Below, piece by piece: positions 36,763 to 44,651 of a DNA stretch of 64,000 nt. The stretch's first letter is position 1. Every line of letters starts with the position of its first letter. Origin of the DNA: Geminicoccus roseus DSM 18922 (GTDB taxonomy: Bacteria > Pseudomonadota > Alphaproteobacteria > Geminicoccales > Geminicoccaceae); NCBI RefSeq assembly GCF_000427665.1, contig NZ_KE386572.1, positions 3,434,196 to 3,498,195 on the forward strand, read 5' to 3'. Under the pieces are notes generated by a model. That model saw only the letters and a program-made list of their open reading frames with translations, had not been told where the DNA came from and ran no database searches. Both the position numbers and the translations under genes were made by a program.

Positions 36763-37263
36763 TTGGCACTACTCCTAGACATCGCATCCCTGCGGGAGCA
36801 GATCGAGGCGCTTCCCATCGAGACGTTCGCTCCTGGTACGACCATTCTCTCCGCCGGGACCAGCACCGGCAAGCTGTTCATCCTGGCTTCCGGACATGCA
36901 AGGGTCGAGAAGGACGGGGTGCCGATCGGGGAGCTGACTGAGCCTGGCGCGGTGGTCGGGGAGATCTCGGCGCTGCTCGGGCAGACGCATACCGCCGACG
37001 TGCGCGCGGTGGAGGAATGCAGCTTCCGGGTGGCGGAGGCGGAAGCATTCCTGCGTGGCGATCCGGTGGCGGCGCTGTTCGTGGCGACGATCATGGCCAG
37101 GCGGCTGGCCAGCGCCAACGACGCGCTGGTGGAGGTGCGCCGGGAGATCGCGGCGGGCAAGCCCAAGGGGGTGATCGGGCGGGCGCTCGACAGGCTGGCG
37201 GACAGCCTGCGGATGGATACCGACCCGGAGCTGGCGAAGTACATGTATGGGGGGTGGATCTAG
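36763..37263 (+). CDS. Cyclic-nucleotide-binding-domain protein (Crp-like sensor, no DNA-binding domain)
   Basis: 166 residues from TTG with GGGAGGT eight bases upstream. Residues 10-120 form a cNMP-binding beta roll: FAPGTTILSAGTSTGKLFIL, then GAVVGEISALLGQTHTADVRA, the phosphate-binding region. The last 45 residues are helical with no helix-turn-helix, so it does not look like a transcription factor. GC-rich again, so it lies outside the AT-rich insert. Role and ligand are unknown. Confidence 0.8.
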   Translation: MALLLDIASLREQIEALPIETFAPGTTILSAGTSTGKLFILASGHARVEKDGVPIGELTEPGAVVGEISALLGQTHTADVRAVEECSFRVAEAEAFLRGDPVAALFVATIMARRLASANDALVEVRREIAAGKPKGVIGRALDRLADSLRMDTDPELAKYMYGGWI

Positions 37264-37304
37264 GGCGAAGGTCACCGGCCGTCCGGGACGGCCGGGGCTG
37301 GGCG

Positions 37305-38852
37305 TCAAAGCTGCGACTGGACCGGCAGGATGCTGATCAGGCGGGCCAGCAGGCGGCGGGACAGGCTGGCCTCGGGCTCGGCGCGCAGGGTTTGCGGCAG
37401 CGCGGCGGCGCGGTCCTGCCAGACGAGGACGCCGGAATCGGCCTGGACCTGGTAGCTCTTTTCCGGCGAGGTCTCGTCGGCGAAGTTGGCGCGGACCTGG
37501 GCCACCAGCTCGGGCTCGGTGAACAGGACGCCCATCTCGCAGTTCAGCGAGCGGGAGCGCGGGTCGAAGTTCATCGAGCCGATGAAGCCGGTATGCTCGT
37601 CGACCGTGAACGCCTTGGTGTGCAGGCTGGCGCGGCTGGAGCCGAACAGGGAGATGTTCGGTCGGTGCTGGTAGGGCTTGAGCTCGTAGAGGCGCACCCC
37701 GGCGGCGGCCAGCGGATAGCGGCAGCGCATGTAGGCGCCGTGCACCGCGGCGACGTCGGTGGCGGCCAGGGAATTGGTCAGCACGCCGATGTCGACGCCG
37801 CCCTTGGCCATGCGCGCCAGCTCGCGCATGAACGCCTCGCCGGGAATGAAGTAGGGCGAGATGATCTCCAGGCAGCGGCGCGCGGCCAGGATCTCCGGGC
37901 GGATCGCGTGCATCAGCCAGTTCTGCTGACCGGAGCCGGCGGCCTTTTCCGGCGGGTCCCAGAGGATGCGGGCATGCTCCGTCCAGCGCAGCTGCCGGGC
38001 GCCGTCCATGAGGTCGCCCAGTGCCAGGGCGGCGCGCTCCTGGTAGGGCCGGCAGCGCTGGTCGGCGCTGGTCCGGGCCAGGCGGGAGCGGGCATAGTCC
38101 AGGCCGACCTTGCGCGGGTAGGCGAAGGCGGTGAGCGGGATGGAGACGTCGCTGTTCCAGAACGCGTCGAACACATGCTCGGCCTGGGCCACGGCGTCGC
38201 CGACCATGACGACGTCGAGGTCGCGGAAATTGGCCTCCTCGTCGGCGTCGAAATAGGCGTCGCCGATGTTGCGGCCGCCGACCACGGCCAGCCGCCCGTC
38301 GACGATCCACGCCTTGTTGTGCATCCGCCTGGTGATCCGGAACGCGCGCAGGATCATCTCGATGCCGCGGCGGACCTGGTCGGAGCGGTTGCGCGCCGGG
38401 TTGAACAGGCGGACGGAGATGTTGGGGTGGTGGTCCAGGGCGCGATAGGTCTTGTCGCGGCCGCGGGTGTTGATGTCGTCGATCAGCAGGCGCACGCGCA
38501 CGCCCCGATCGGCGGCGTCCAGCAGCTCCTGGGACAGAAGCCGTCCGGTCAGGCCGTGCTCCCAGAAATAATACTGCAGGTCGAGGCTGCGCCCGGCCAT
38601 GCGGGCGGAGCGGGCGCGCACCGCGAAGGCGTCCAGGTTGTCCTCAACCAGCAGGAGGCCGCTCTGGCCCGGATGGTCGGCCAGCAGCGGCGCCAGCAGC
38701 CGGTCGAGCGGGGTGGCGTCGTCCTGGACCGGCAGGGCAGTGGTGGGGGTGCCGCGGGCCCGGCGGGCGAACCGGCCATAGGACCACACCGCCAGGAACG
38801 AGGCGGCGACGAAGCAGGCCACCACGATGAGGAGGACGAGGAGCGGCTGCAT
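37305..38852 (-). CDS. Phospholipase D family / cardiolipin synthase-like protein
   Basis: 515 residues. An N-terminal membrane helix (LLVLLIVVACFVAASFLAVW) precedes two HKD motifs: HNKAWIVDGRLAVVGGRN and HTKAFTVDEHTGFIGSMNFD. YYFWEHGLTGRLL and DLDVVMVG are typical of the ClsC/YmdC branch. The probable role is transfer of phosphatidyl groups at the inner membrane to make cardiolipin; a hydrolase is possible. It follows the EEP-family gene by 43 bases on the same strand. Confidence 0.88.
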   Translation of the reverse strand: MQPLLVLLIVVACFVAASFLAVWSYGRFARRARGTPTTALPVQDDATPLDRLLAPLLADHPGQSGLLLVEDNLDAFAVRARSARMAGRSLDLQYYFWEHGLTGRLLSQELLDAADRGVRVRLLIDDINTRGRDKTYRALDHHPNISVRLFNPARNRSDQVRRGIEMILRAFRITRRMHNKAWIVDGRLAVVGGRNIGDAYFDADEEANFRDLDVVMVGDAVAQAEHVFDAFWNSDVSIPLTAFAYPRKVGLDYARSRLARTSADQRCRPYQERAALALGDLMDGARQLRWTEHARILWDPPEKAAGSGQQNWLMHAIRPEILAARRCLEIISPYFIPGEAFMRELARMAKGGVDIGVLTNSLAATDVAAVHGAYMRCRYPLAAAGVRLYELKPYQHRPNISLFGSSRASLHTKAFTVDEHTGFIGSMNFDPRSRSLNCEMGVLFTEPELVAQVRANFADETSPEKSYQVQADSGVLVWQDRAAALPQTLRAEPEASLSRRLLARLISILPVQSQL

Positions 38853-38895
38853 GCGTCGGGCTCAGGATGGTCGGCCTAGCACCTCCGGGTGCGGG

Positions 38896-39732
38896 TCAGG
38901 CGGCGATTGCGGCGTCGTCGGCGGGCAGGTGCGGGGCGCTCGCCTCCAGGTCGATGCGCGCCTTGACCGGCAGGTGGTCCGAGGCCATCCGGGCCAGCCT
39001 CGTGTCGTGCACCTCGATGCTGGAGATCAGCCGGGCGGGGTTGGCCAGGATCCGGTCCAGGGCGAAGATCGGGAAGCGCGAGGGAAAGCTCGGCAGGGCC
39101 GGGGCCAGCGGGCCGAAGGACGGGTCCAGGCGCAACAGCGACGAGCGCTGGCCCAGCCGCCACTCGTTCAGGTCGCCCATGAGCAGGGTCGGCCGCTCGG
39201 CGCGGCTCTCCATGGCCGCCAGGATCGCCTCGGCCTGGCGGGCGCGCGAGCGGCGCAGCAGGCCCAGATGGGCGGCGATGATCCGCAGGGGCCCGGCGGC
39301 CAGGTCCAGGTCGACCACCAGGGCGCCGCGCGGCTCCACGCCCGGCAGGCTGATCTGGTGGACGTCGCGCACGGTGCCCTGGCGGACCAGCAGGACGTTG
39401 CCGTGCCAGCCATGGCCCTTGGCGCTGCCGCGCACCGGCACGGGCAGGAGGCCGCAGCTGCGCTCCAGCTGGGCCAGGTCCAGCAGGCCGGAGCGTTCGC
39501 CGAAGCGCTGGTCGGCTTCCTGCAGGGCGATCACGTCGGCATGGATCTCGCCGATCACCGCGGCGGTGCGCCCGGGATCGAAGCGGTTGTCCATGCCCAC
39601 GCATTTGTGGACGTTGTAGGAGGCGATCAGGGTGCCGGTTCCGGCGGCATGCTCGGCGCGGTAGGTGATCCGCTCCTGCTGCAGGATCGACAGGATGTGC
39701 GAGGGAAGCCGGCCGGCATGGCGCTCTCTCAT
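38896..39732 (-). CDS. Endonuclease/exonuclease/phosphatase family protein
   Basis: 278 residues from ATG at 39732; the frame is open 63 codons upstream and GTG at 39756 is an alternative. EEP-fold marks are IASYNVHKCVGMDNRFD, DVIALQEAD (metal-binding Glu), IIAAHLGL, LLMGDLNEW and ASDHLPVKARI (catalytic Asp-His). Members cut DNA or remove phosphates from lipids. The neighbouring PLD-family gene, co-directional and 43 bases on, suggests a membrane-lipid role, as this pair is often found together. Confidence 0.85.
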   Translation of the reverse strand: MRERHAGRLPSHILSILQQERITYRAEHAAGTGTLIASYNVHKCVGMDNRFDPGRTAAVIGEIHADVIALQEADQRFGERSGLLDLAQLERSCGLLPVPVRGSAKGHGWHGNVLLVRQGTVRDVHQISLPGVEPRGALVVDLDLAAGPLRIIAAHLGLLRRSRARQAEAILAAMESRAERPTLLMGDLNEWRLGQRSSLLRLDPSFGPLAPALPSFPSRFPIFALDRILANPARLISSIEVHDTRLARMASDHLPVKARIDLEASAPHLPADDAAIAA

Positions 39733-40399
39733 TCTCTTCAGCACAGCGTTCGTCACCCTCGTCCGGGAGAAGTGTTCGGTCGCGTCCGGGCCGCGCAGCG
39801 TCCCTGCCTTCCTCTTCGCTACATAGGGGCGGCCGCGCGGATTGTCATGGGATGCCGCCGGAGGTGCGGGGCCAGGACGGATATTGCGCAGGATCAGGGG
39901 TGTGAATGTGGCGCCTCGCATACCCGGGTAGAGACAGCCCGCCCGGTTGGCGCTGGCGGCTTGCTTAAGAATCCGTGAATCTCCCGCTCACGGAAACCCG
40001 GAGGCACCCGCCTTGAGATCGACGTACCATGACTGAGGTCCTGCGCGCACGGAAGCTGCCGCGACCAGCGGCGCCGCCCTAGGATCCGACGGCGCCGGCG
40101 ACCCGGCGCCTTTCCGCTCATCTTCCGATCCCCGGCCATCCGACGCACGCGCTTGCCAAAGCGCGCGAGGCGGAGCCGCGTCCTGTGGTGGGCCGGGCAG
40201 GCCAGATCCTGCACATGCCGGTTTCTTCTTCACAAGAAGAAGAAAGAGTCGGCGCTTGGCCAACTGAATACTGAAAAATACTTGCAAATTACTTAAAAAT
40301 TTTTCTTGCGTCTTGGTAACAAATTGGCAATCTAACGGTCATCTCCTCGGCGGCGCCGGAATTTCCCGGGTCTCGCCCCGACCGAGAAGGGAGTGTGTG
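39733..40399. other. Intergenic region between EEP and Asn/Gly-repeat genes
   Basis: 667 bases without a credible gene. The left part holds the possible EEP promoter. From about 40215 to 40340 the DNA turns AT-rich, with AAAAATTTTT at 40295-40304, and is the probable promoter region of the first Asn/Gly-repeat gene; no clear -35/-10 pair stands out. Two long minus-strand frames here have no protein-like features. Confidence 0.5.
39820..39848 (-). promoter_or_regulatory. Possible sigma70-type promoter for the EEP-PLD operon
   Basis: On the minus strand ATGACA (5 of 6 to the -35 consensus) is followed by 17 bases and TATGTA. It lies about 90 bases before the EEP start. The -10 match is only partial. 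Confidence 0.3.
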
Positions 40400-40951
40400 A
40401 TGAAGTCCTTGAAAGTGATGTTCTGCTCGGCCGCAGTTCTCGGCCTGCTGGCGACCGCCGCCATGGCTTCCGGCGGCAGCGGCAACGGCAATGGCAACGG
40501 CAACGGGAATATCGGCAACTACAACGGCAGCTATAACGGCAGCTACAACCGCGGTTCCGACAACGGCAACGACAACGGCAACTACAACCGTGGCTCCAAC
40601 AACGGCACCTACAACGGCAACCACAACAAGGGTTCCGTGAACGGTAACGGCAACGGCAACGGCAATGTCGGCTACCACAACGGCAAGTCGAACGGCAACG
40701 GGAACTACGGCTACCAGAACGGCAACGGCAACGGCAACGAGAACCACGGCTCGTTCAACGGCAAGATGAACGGCAACTACAATGCCGGCTCCAAGAACGG
40801 CAACCTGAACGGCAACGGCAACTGGGGCCGCTACAACGGGATCATGAACGGCAACCGGAACTGGGGCAGCGACAACGGCAACCAGAACGGCAACGCCAAC
40901 AAGGGCAACTCCAACGGGAACTTCAACGGCCAGGGCAACCGCGGCCGCTGA
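40400..40951 (+). CDS. Secreted Asn/Gly 13-residue-repeat protein
   Basis: 183 residues. ATG at 40400 has AAGGGAG six bases upstream. A Sec signal peptide (MKSLKVMFCSAAVLGLLATA, AMA) leaves SGGSG and then repeats from residue 29 to the end: eleven units of exactly 13 residues with pattern N-G-x-x-N-G-x-x-N-x-G-x-x, plus a last unit one residue short. Examples are NGSYNGSYNRGSD and NGIMNGNRNWGSD. No cysteines in the mature part and few large hydrophobic residues. A regular solenoid or fibre is plausible. It is first of three such genes. Confidence 0.85.
   Translation: MKSLKVMFCSAAVLGLLATAAMASGGSGNGNGNGNGNIGNYNGSYNGSYNRGSDNGNDNGNYNRGSNNGTYNGNHNKGSVNGNGNGNGNVGYHNGKSNGNGNYGYQNGNGNGNENHGSFNGKMNGNYNAGSKNGNLNGNGNWGRYNGIMNGNRNWGSDNGNQNGNANKGNSNGNFNGQGNRGR
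40484..40948 (+). repeat. Tandem 39-bp coding repeats
   Basis: Eleven 39-base units and one of 36, in frame, each encoding N-G-x-x-N-G-x-x-N-x-G-x-x. The DNA copies diverge at the variable codons while Asn and Gly codons (AAC, GGC) are kept. Confidence 0.85.
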
Positions 40952-41006
40952 GCCTGGCCGACCGGCGCGCCGGCGATCCGGCCGGCGCCCGGCCTGCTCC
41001 TGGGCA

Positions 41007-41038
41007 GTGTCCCCCGAGGCTCCCGCCCCGGGGGACAC
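41007..41038 (+). terminator. Hairpin between first and second Asn/Gly-repeat genes
   Basis: GTGTCCCCC pairs perfectly with GGGGGACAC over a 14-base loop, 56 bases after the stop and 22 before the next start. No T run follows, so partial termination or mRNA stabilisation is as likely as a full stop. Confidence 0.5.
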
Positions 41039-41059
41039 CCAGCCAGCAACCGAAAGGAC

Positions 41060-41488
41060 ATGAACGTGCGCTACCTGCTACTCGCCGGCGCCCTTGCCGC
41101 CCTGGCGACCGCCGGCCCCGCAGCCGAGGCCGCCCCGGCCAAGACGAGCTCCAGCTCGTTCTCCTCCTTCGCGGGCGGGATGTTCGCCAACGGCAATGTC
41201 GGCCGCAACAACACCGGCTACGGCAATGTCGGCAACAACAATTCCGGGAACGGCAACATCGGCAACAAGAACGGCGGCCACGGCAACGTCGGCAACCTGA
41301 ATGGCGTCGGCAATACCGGAAAGAACAACGGCAACGGCAATATCGGGATCGGCAACGGGAGCTACAACTCCGGCGATCGCAACGGCAATGGCAATATCGG
41401 CAACTTTAACGGCATCCATAACGGCGGCAGCCGCAACGGCAACGGCAATATCGGTCATTTCAACGGCAACCATAACGGCCGGAACTGA
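41060..41488 (+). CDS. Second secreted Asn/Gly-repeat protein
   Basis: 142 residues. Signal peptide MNVRYLLLAGALAALATAGP, AAEA, then a Ser-rich spacer (TSSSSFSSFAGG). Residues 46-75 are three ten-residue units of form N-x-G-x-x-N-x-G-x-G (NVGRNNTGYG), then shorter units, then two exact 18-residue units and one of 17 from residue 90 (pattern NGNGNIGxxNGxxNxGxR). It thus uses the same 4- and 5-residue blocks as its neighbour in another order. NxGxx blocks recall the pentapeptide_2 repeats of mycobacterial PPE proteins. Confidence 0.82.
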   Translation: MNVRYLLLAGALAALATAGPAAEAAPAKTSSSSFSSFAGGMFANGNVGRNNTGYGNVGNNNSGNGNIGNKNGGHGNVGNLNGVGNTGKNNGNGNIGIGNGSYNSGDRNGNGNIGNFNGIHNGGSRNGNGNIGHFNGNHNGRN

Positions 41489-41494
41489 CCGGCC

Positions 41495-41521
41495 GCGGAT
41501 ACCGCCAGGCCAGGTATCCGC
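41495..41521 (+). terminator. Hairpin between second and third Asn/Gly-repeat genes
   Basis: GCGGATAC pairs perfectly with GTATCCGC across an 11-base loop, 6 bases after the stop and 15 before the next ATG. It overlaps the ribosome-site region of the next gene, so it could also affect translation. Confidence 0.5.
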
Positions 41522-41536
41522 AGGGGAGAAGGATCG

Positions 41537-41863
41537 ATGCGACGCCCGTCCGTCCGATGCGCCATCGCCATGGCGGCCTTCTGCGCCCTCGGGGTGCAAG
41601 GCTGGCCGGCGGTGACCGGCATGGCGCCGCTTCCGTCCAGCGCCGACGCCAGGGACGCCTTCCCGGCGGCCGACGCGTGGCGCTGGCTGGAACGGCTGCC
41701 GGACGGATCGAGCGGGGGCGAGGGGACCGCCTGGCAGGGCGGCCGGGGCAACAACAACGGCAACGGCAATGCCGGAAACAACAATGGCAACCGCAATGAC
41801 GGCAACAATCAGGGCAATGCCGGCAGCGGCAACGGCCACGGGAACGGCTGGCGGGCGCGGTGA
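41537..41863 (+). CDS. Third secreted Asn/Gly-rich protein
   Basis: 108 residues with a signal-like N-terminus (RCAIAMAAFCALGVQGWPAV), a non-repetitive middle (ADAWRWLERLPDGSS) and an Asn/Gly-rich tail beginning GGRGNNNGNGNAGNNNGNRN. The tail is too short and irregular to show a period. ATG follows GGGAGAAGGATCG. The middle may dock this protein to another component; this is speculation from its different composition. Confidence 0.7.
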   Translation: MRRPSVRCAIAMAAFCALGVQGWPAVTGMAPLPSSADARDAFPAADAWRWLERLPDGSSGGEGTAWQGGRGNNNGNGNAGNNNGNRNDGNNQGNAGSGNGHGNGWRAR

Positions 41864-41995
41864 ACTCCGACTCCGGCCGGAGATCGGCGCCAGCTGATCA
41901 GCCCGATGGCCGCCGAACATCTCGGCGAGGATCGAGCATCCTCACGATGATCTGCTGTCGGTTCACATCATGATTTTCGAACAGAGGATGATACG

Positions 41996-43057
41996 ATGGC
42001 AGTCATCATTGGTGGCATCGGCAACAGCGCCGACAAGGATGATTTCATCTTTGCCGACCACGAGCACAACTATATTTTCGGCGACGCGTTCTCGACCGGC
42101 AACCCGGACGGGGTCCGCGAGGTCGGCGGCTTCCTGAACCGGCAGGGCGGCCATGACGTGATCATGGGCGGGGCCGCGCAGGACAACGTGCTGGGCGACG
42201 CCTGGGTGATCACCGCCCAGGGGCGCGGCGGCAGCGACTGGATCCATGGCGCGCGCGGCGACGACAACCTGTTCGGCGACAGCTTCAAGCTGATCGGCTG
42301 CGGCGCTGGCGGCGGCGACCTGCTGTTCGGCGGCTGGGGCCACGACAACCTGTTCGGCGACAGCTTCGAGATGTCCCACCGGACCCAGGGCGGCTCCGAC
42401 AATCTCTATGGCGACCTCGGCGCGGACAACCTGTTCGGCGAGGCGTTCGAGATGTGGGACAATGCCTGGGGCACCGCCGACCATCTCTATGGCGGCCAGG
42501 GCGACGACCGGCTGTTCGGCGAAGCCTTCTCCATGAAGCACATGACCCGCGGCGGCCGCGACCATCTCAACGGCGGCGACGGCCACGACAACCTGTTCGG
42601 CGACGCCTACGAGATGTCCGGCCGCGCCTGGGGGCAGAACGACAAGCTCGAGGGCGGGGCCGGCTTCGACAACCTGTTCGGCGACGCCTTCGAGGCGGGC
42701 CTTTCCGAGGCGGCGCTCGACGTGCGCGGCGGCGACGACGTGCTGATCGGGGGCTCCGGCAACGACGCGATGTGGGGCGACTTCGCCAACGTCGCCGGCA
42801 AGGTGACCGGCGGCCGCGACGTGTTCGTGTTCGGGCCGGACAGCGGCTCCGACCTGATCGGCGACTTCGAGTGCGGCAAGGACAAGATCGACATCCGCAG
42901 CTACGGCTTCAGCGACTTTGCTGACCTCACCCTGATCGACAACGGCTCCTCGGCCGTGACGGTGGTGCTGGATGGCACCGGGCGGAACCAGATCCTGGTC
43001 CAGACCCTTTCCCAGGAAGCGCTGGAACTGACCGCGCGCGACTTCCTGGTCGCCTGA
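41996..43057 (+). CDS. RTX-like calcium-binding protein with 27-residue repeats
   Basis: 353 residues without a signal peptide, as expected for type I secretion. Residues 63-224 are six units of exactly 27 residues, each starting D-N-L-F-G-D/E and ending G-G-x-G-x, such as DRLFGEAFSMKHM then TRGGRDHLNGGDGH. Standard RTX nonapeptide sequence GGDDVLIGGSGNDAMWG follows, and a C-terminal domain (VFVFGPDSGSDLIGDFECGK) resembles the export region of RTX proteins. The ATG follows AGAGGATGATACG. No ABC exporter or membrane-fusion gene is in the window. Confidence 0.85.
   Translation: MAVIIGGIGNSADKDDFIFADHEHNYIFGDAFSTGNPDGVREVGGFLNRQGGHDVIMGGAAQDNVLGDAWVITAQGRGGSDWIHGARGDDNLFGDSFKLIGCGAGGGDLLFGGWGHDNLFGDSFEMSHRTQGGSDNLYGDLGADNLFGEAFEMWDNAWGTADHLYGGQGDDRLFGEAFSMKHMTRGGRDHLNGGDGHDNLFGDAYEMSGRAWGQNDKLEGGAGFDNLFGDAFEAGLSEAALDVRGGDDVLIGGSGNDAMWGDFANVAGKVTGGRDVFVFGPDSGSDLIGDFECGKDKIDIRSYGFSDFADLTLIDNGSSAVTVVLDGTGRNQILVQTLSQEALELTARDFLVA
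42182..42667 (+). repeat. Six 81-bp in-frame tandem repeats
   Basis: Each unit encodes 27 residues of the RTX-like protein, starting at residues 63, 90, 117, 144, 171 and 198. The first eight residues (DNLFGDxF) are the most conserved. Confidence 0.85.
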
Positions 43058-43451
43058 ACGGGCGCCCGCCGACCGAAAGGCGGGGCCCGGCAGCAGTCCC
43101 GGCACGCCCCCCGGACCAGGCCCGGTCCGGGGGGCGTCCTGCTGCTTGCCCGCAAGGGCCCGGGCCAGCGGACCGGCGGCGCCCCAGGGAAGGCAGGGTC
43201 ATTCCGTCAGGATAGTCCGGAAGCGTGTATGTAGAAATTCATGAAAACCGGGGTGATGGACCGGAAGAACGGGTGATGCCGAAGCATCGCAAGAGAAATC
43301 GGATGGTGGTCTTCTTGAAACGTGTGGCAGGAGAGACCACCTCGTCATTCATCGGGGTCCGGGCCCCTCTGGCGGTTCCTGTCGGGACTGCGATGTCGGA
43401 CTCTTCCACATGAAGAGCTTCTAACGGAAGCTCCGAACCTGGGAGTTCTTG
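43058..43451. other. Intergenic region between RTX-like and DUF4112 genes
   Basis: Holds the hairpin at 43104-43137 and then about 300 bases without a convincing gene. A frame from ATG at 43276 (45 codons, PKHRKRNRMVVFLKRVAG) has GGAAGAACGGGTG before it but little codon bias; I do not call it. Confidence 0.5.
43104..43137 (+). terminator. Strong hairpin after the RTX-like gene
   Basis: ACGCCCCCCGGACC pairs perfectly over 14 bases with GGTCCGGGGGGCGT around an AGGCCC loop, 46 bases past the stop. The following bases are CCTGCTGCTTGCC, with only scattered T, but stem strength makes terminator function likely. Confidence 0.6.
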
Positions 43452-43901
43452 ATGCACACCGCATCCATGGACATGAACACGGCGCGCCACGGCCATCGAT
43501 CCGCTGCCGGCGACCGCCAGCGCTCGATCGGCGACGCCCGCAAGCGCCTGGACCGCCTGGCGACGGTGCTGGACAGCGCGTTCCGCGTGCCGGGCACGCA
43601 GATCCGGTTCGGCGCGGATTCGGCCCTGAACCTGATCCCCGGCGCCGGCACGATCGTCGCCCAGGGCATGTCCGCCTACCTGATCTGGGAAGCCCGCCGG
43701 CTCGGTGTGCCGAACAGGCTGATGGCGCGGATGATCGGCAACCTCGTGGTCGACAGCGCCATCAGCGCGGTGCCGGTGATCGGCTGGGTGGGCGACGTGT
43801 TCTTCAAGGCCAACCTGAAGAACGTGGCGCTGCTGCGCGAGCATCTCGACCGGGAGGACCAGGTCCTCGATTTGCGCGCCGACCGTGCCTCGGCTGGCTG
43901 A
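43452..43901 (+). CDS. DUF4112 domain protein
   Basis: 149 residues. The family core is ARKRLDRLATVLDSAFRVPG, then FGADSALNLIPGAGTIVAQG (a membrane-like helix), RMIGNLVVDSAISAVPVIGW and FKANLKNVALLREHL. Probable small inner-membrane protein; the family has no assigned function. ATG at 43452 has GGGAG six bases upstream; TTG three bases before is an alternative. Confidence 0.88.
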   Translation: MHTASMDMNTARHGHRSAAGDRQRSIGDARKRLDRLATVLDSAFRVPGTQIRFGADSALNLIPGAGTIVAQGMSAYLIWEARRLGVPNRLMARMIGNLVVDSAISAVPVIGWVGDVFFKANLKNVALLREHLDREDQVLDLRADRASAG

Positions 43902-44185
43902 GCCTCCAAGACGACAAGTCCGTCGCCCAGGACACTGTCGCCCCGATCCCGTCGCCATGGCCGGCAGGACCCGGCCGGGGCGTCCAGCCTTTGTCGACGA
44001 ACCCGGCGAGGCGTCCATCGGACCGCCGACGGTGCCGGGGAATGTCCCGCCCGGCGGGCAGGCAGGGCGCTCGACCGCGCTTCAGCCTTTGGCGCCCGGG
44101 TACAGGTCCGAACCGGCGGACTCCGATCCACCATCGACGTTTCATGGCGGCCGGGTACCGGGCCTGGCGCCGGTTTCCGTGCACG

Positions 44186-44503
44186 ATGAAGGGCGGTCTC
44201 CAGGAAGGCCGGCATCCGGAGCGGGGTTTCCGGTACACGATCGAGGATGAGCTCGCGACGTCGCCCCGGGTGTTCAAGGGCAGCGAGCTGATCGGCAACT
44301 ACGCCTTCCTCACCGGCGACGAGCGCTACGGCTATGTCAACGACCTGATCTTCAGCGACGACGGGACGACCGGCTATCGCGCCTGTCCCCATCATGGCTG
44401 GCCGCCCAACCAGATCGGCTACCACCTGCCTTGCTCGCGCGACGAGATCACCGTCATCGATACGTTCGACTACGACCAGATGAGGGGGGCGGGCTCACCC
44501 TAG
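44186..44503 (+). CDS. PRC-barrel-like protein, possibly a remnant
   Basis: 105 residues. RYTIEDELATSPRVFKGSEL, IGNYAFLTGDERYGYVNDLIF and SDDG match the first half of a PRC-barrel domain (SEL-I-G, G-x-x-GxVxDL-x-x-xxDG). The second half (GYRACPHHGWPPNQIGYHL) departs from the pattern before VIDTFDYDQM restores a domain-end look. No ribosome site precedes this ATG or the one at 44144. Either a shortened family member or a decaying gene. Confidence 0.5.
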   Translation: MKGGLQEGRHPERGFRYTIEDELATSPRVFKGSELIGNYAFLTGDERYGYVNDLIFSDDGTTGYRACPHHGWPPNQIGYHLPCSRDEITVIDTFDYDQMRGAGSP

Positions 44504-44651
44504 GGCTCCGGCAATGCCGCCAGCGCAAACGACAGCACGACCACGGGCGACATGGAGGACCTGTCGTCTTCATGAGCGTGGTGGACCGCCCCACCCGTAC
44601 CGGCAGGCCCACGGGTGGGTCGCCGTCCATCCGCCGGAAGCAGGGGGCCTG

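Noticed and set aside
40484-41480. Tandem short repeats that could be taken for a CRISPR array
   Set aside because: The repeats are in frame, lie behind signal peptides and have no constant repeat with unique spacers; they encode Asn/Gly units.
43276-43413. 45-codon frame before the DUF4112 gene
   Set aside because: A weak ribosome site exists but codon use lacks the GC third-position bias of real genes here, and the product has no features.
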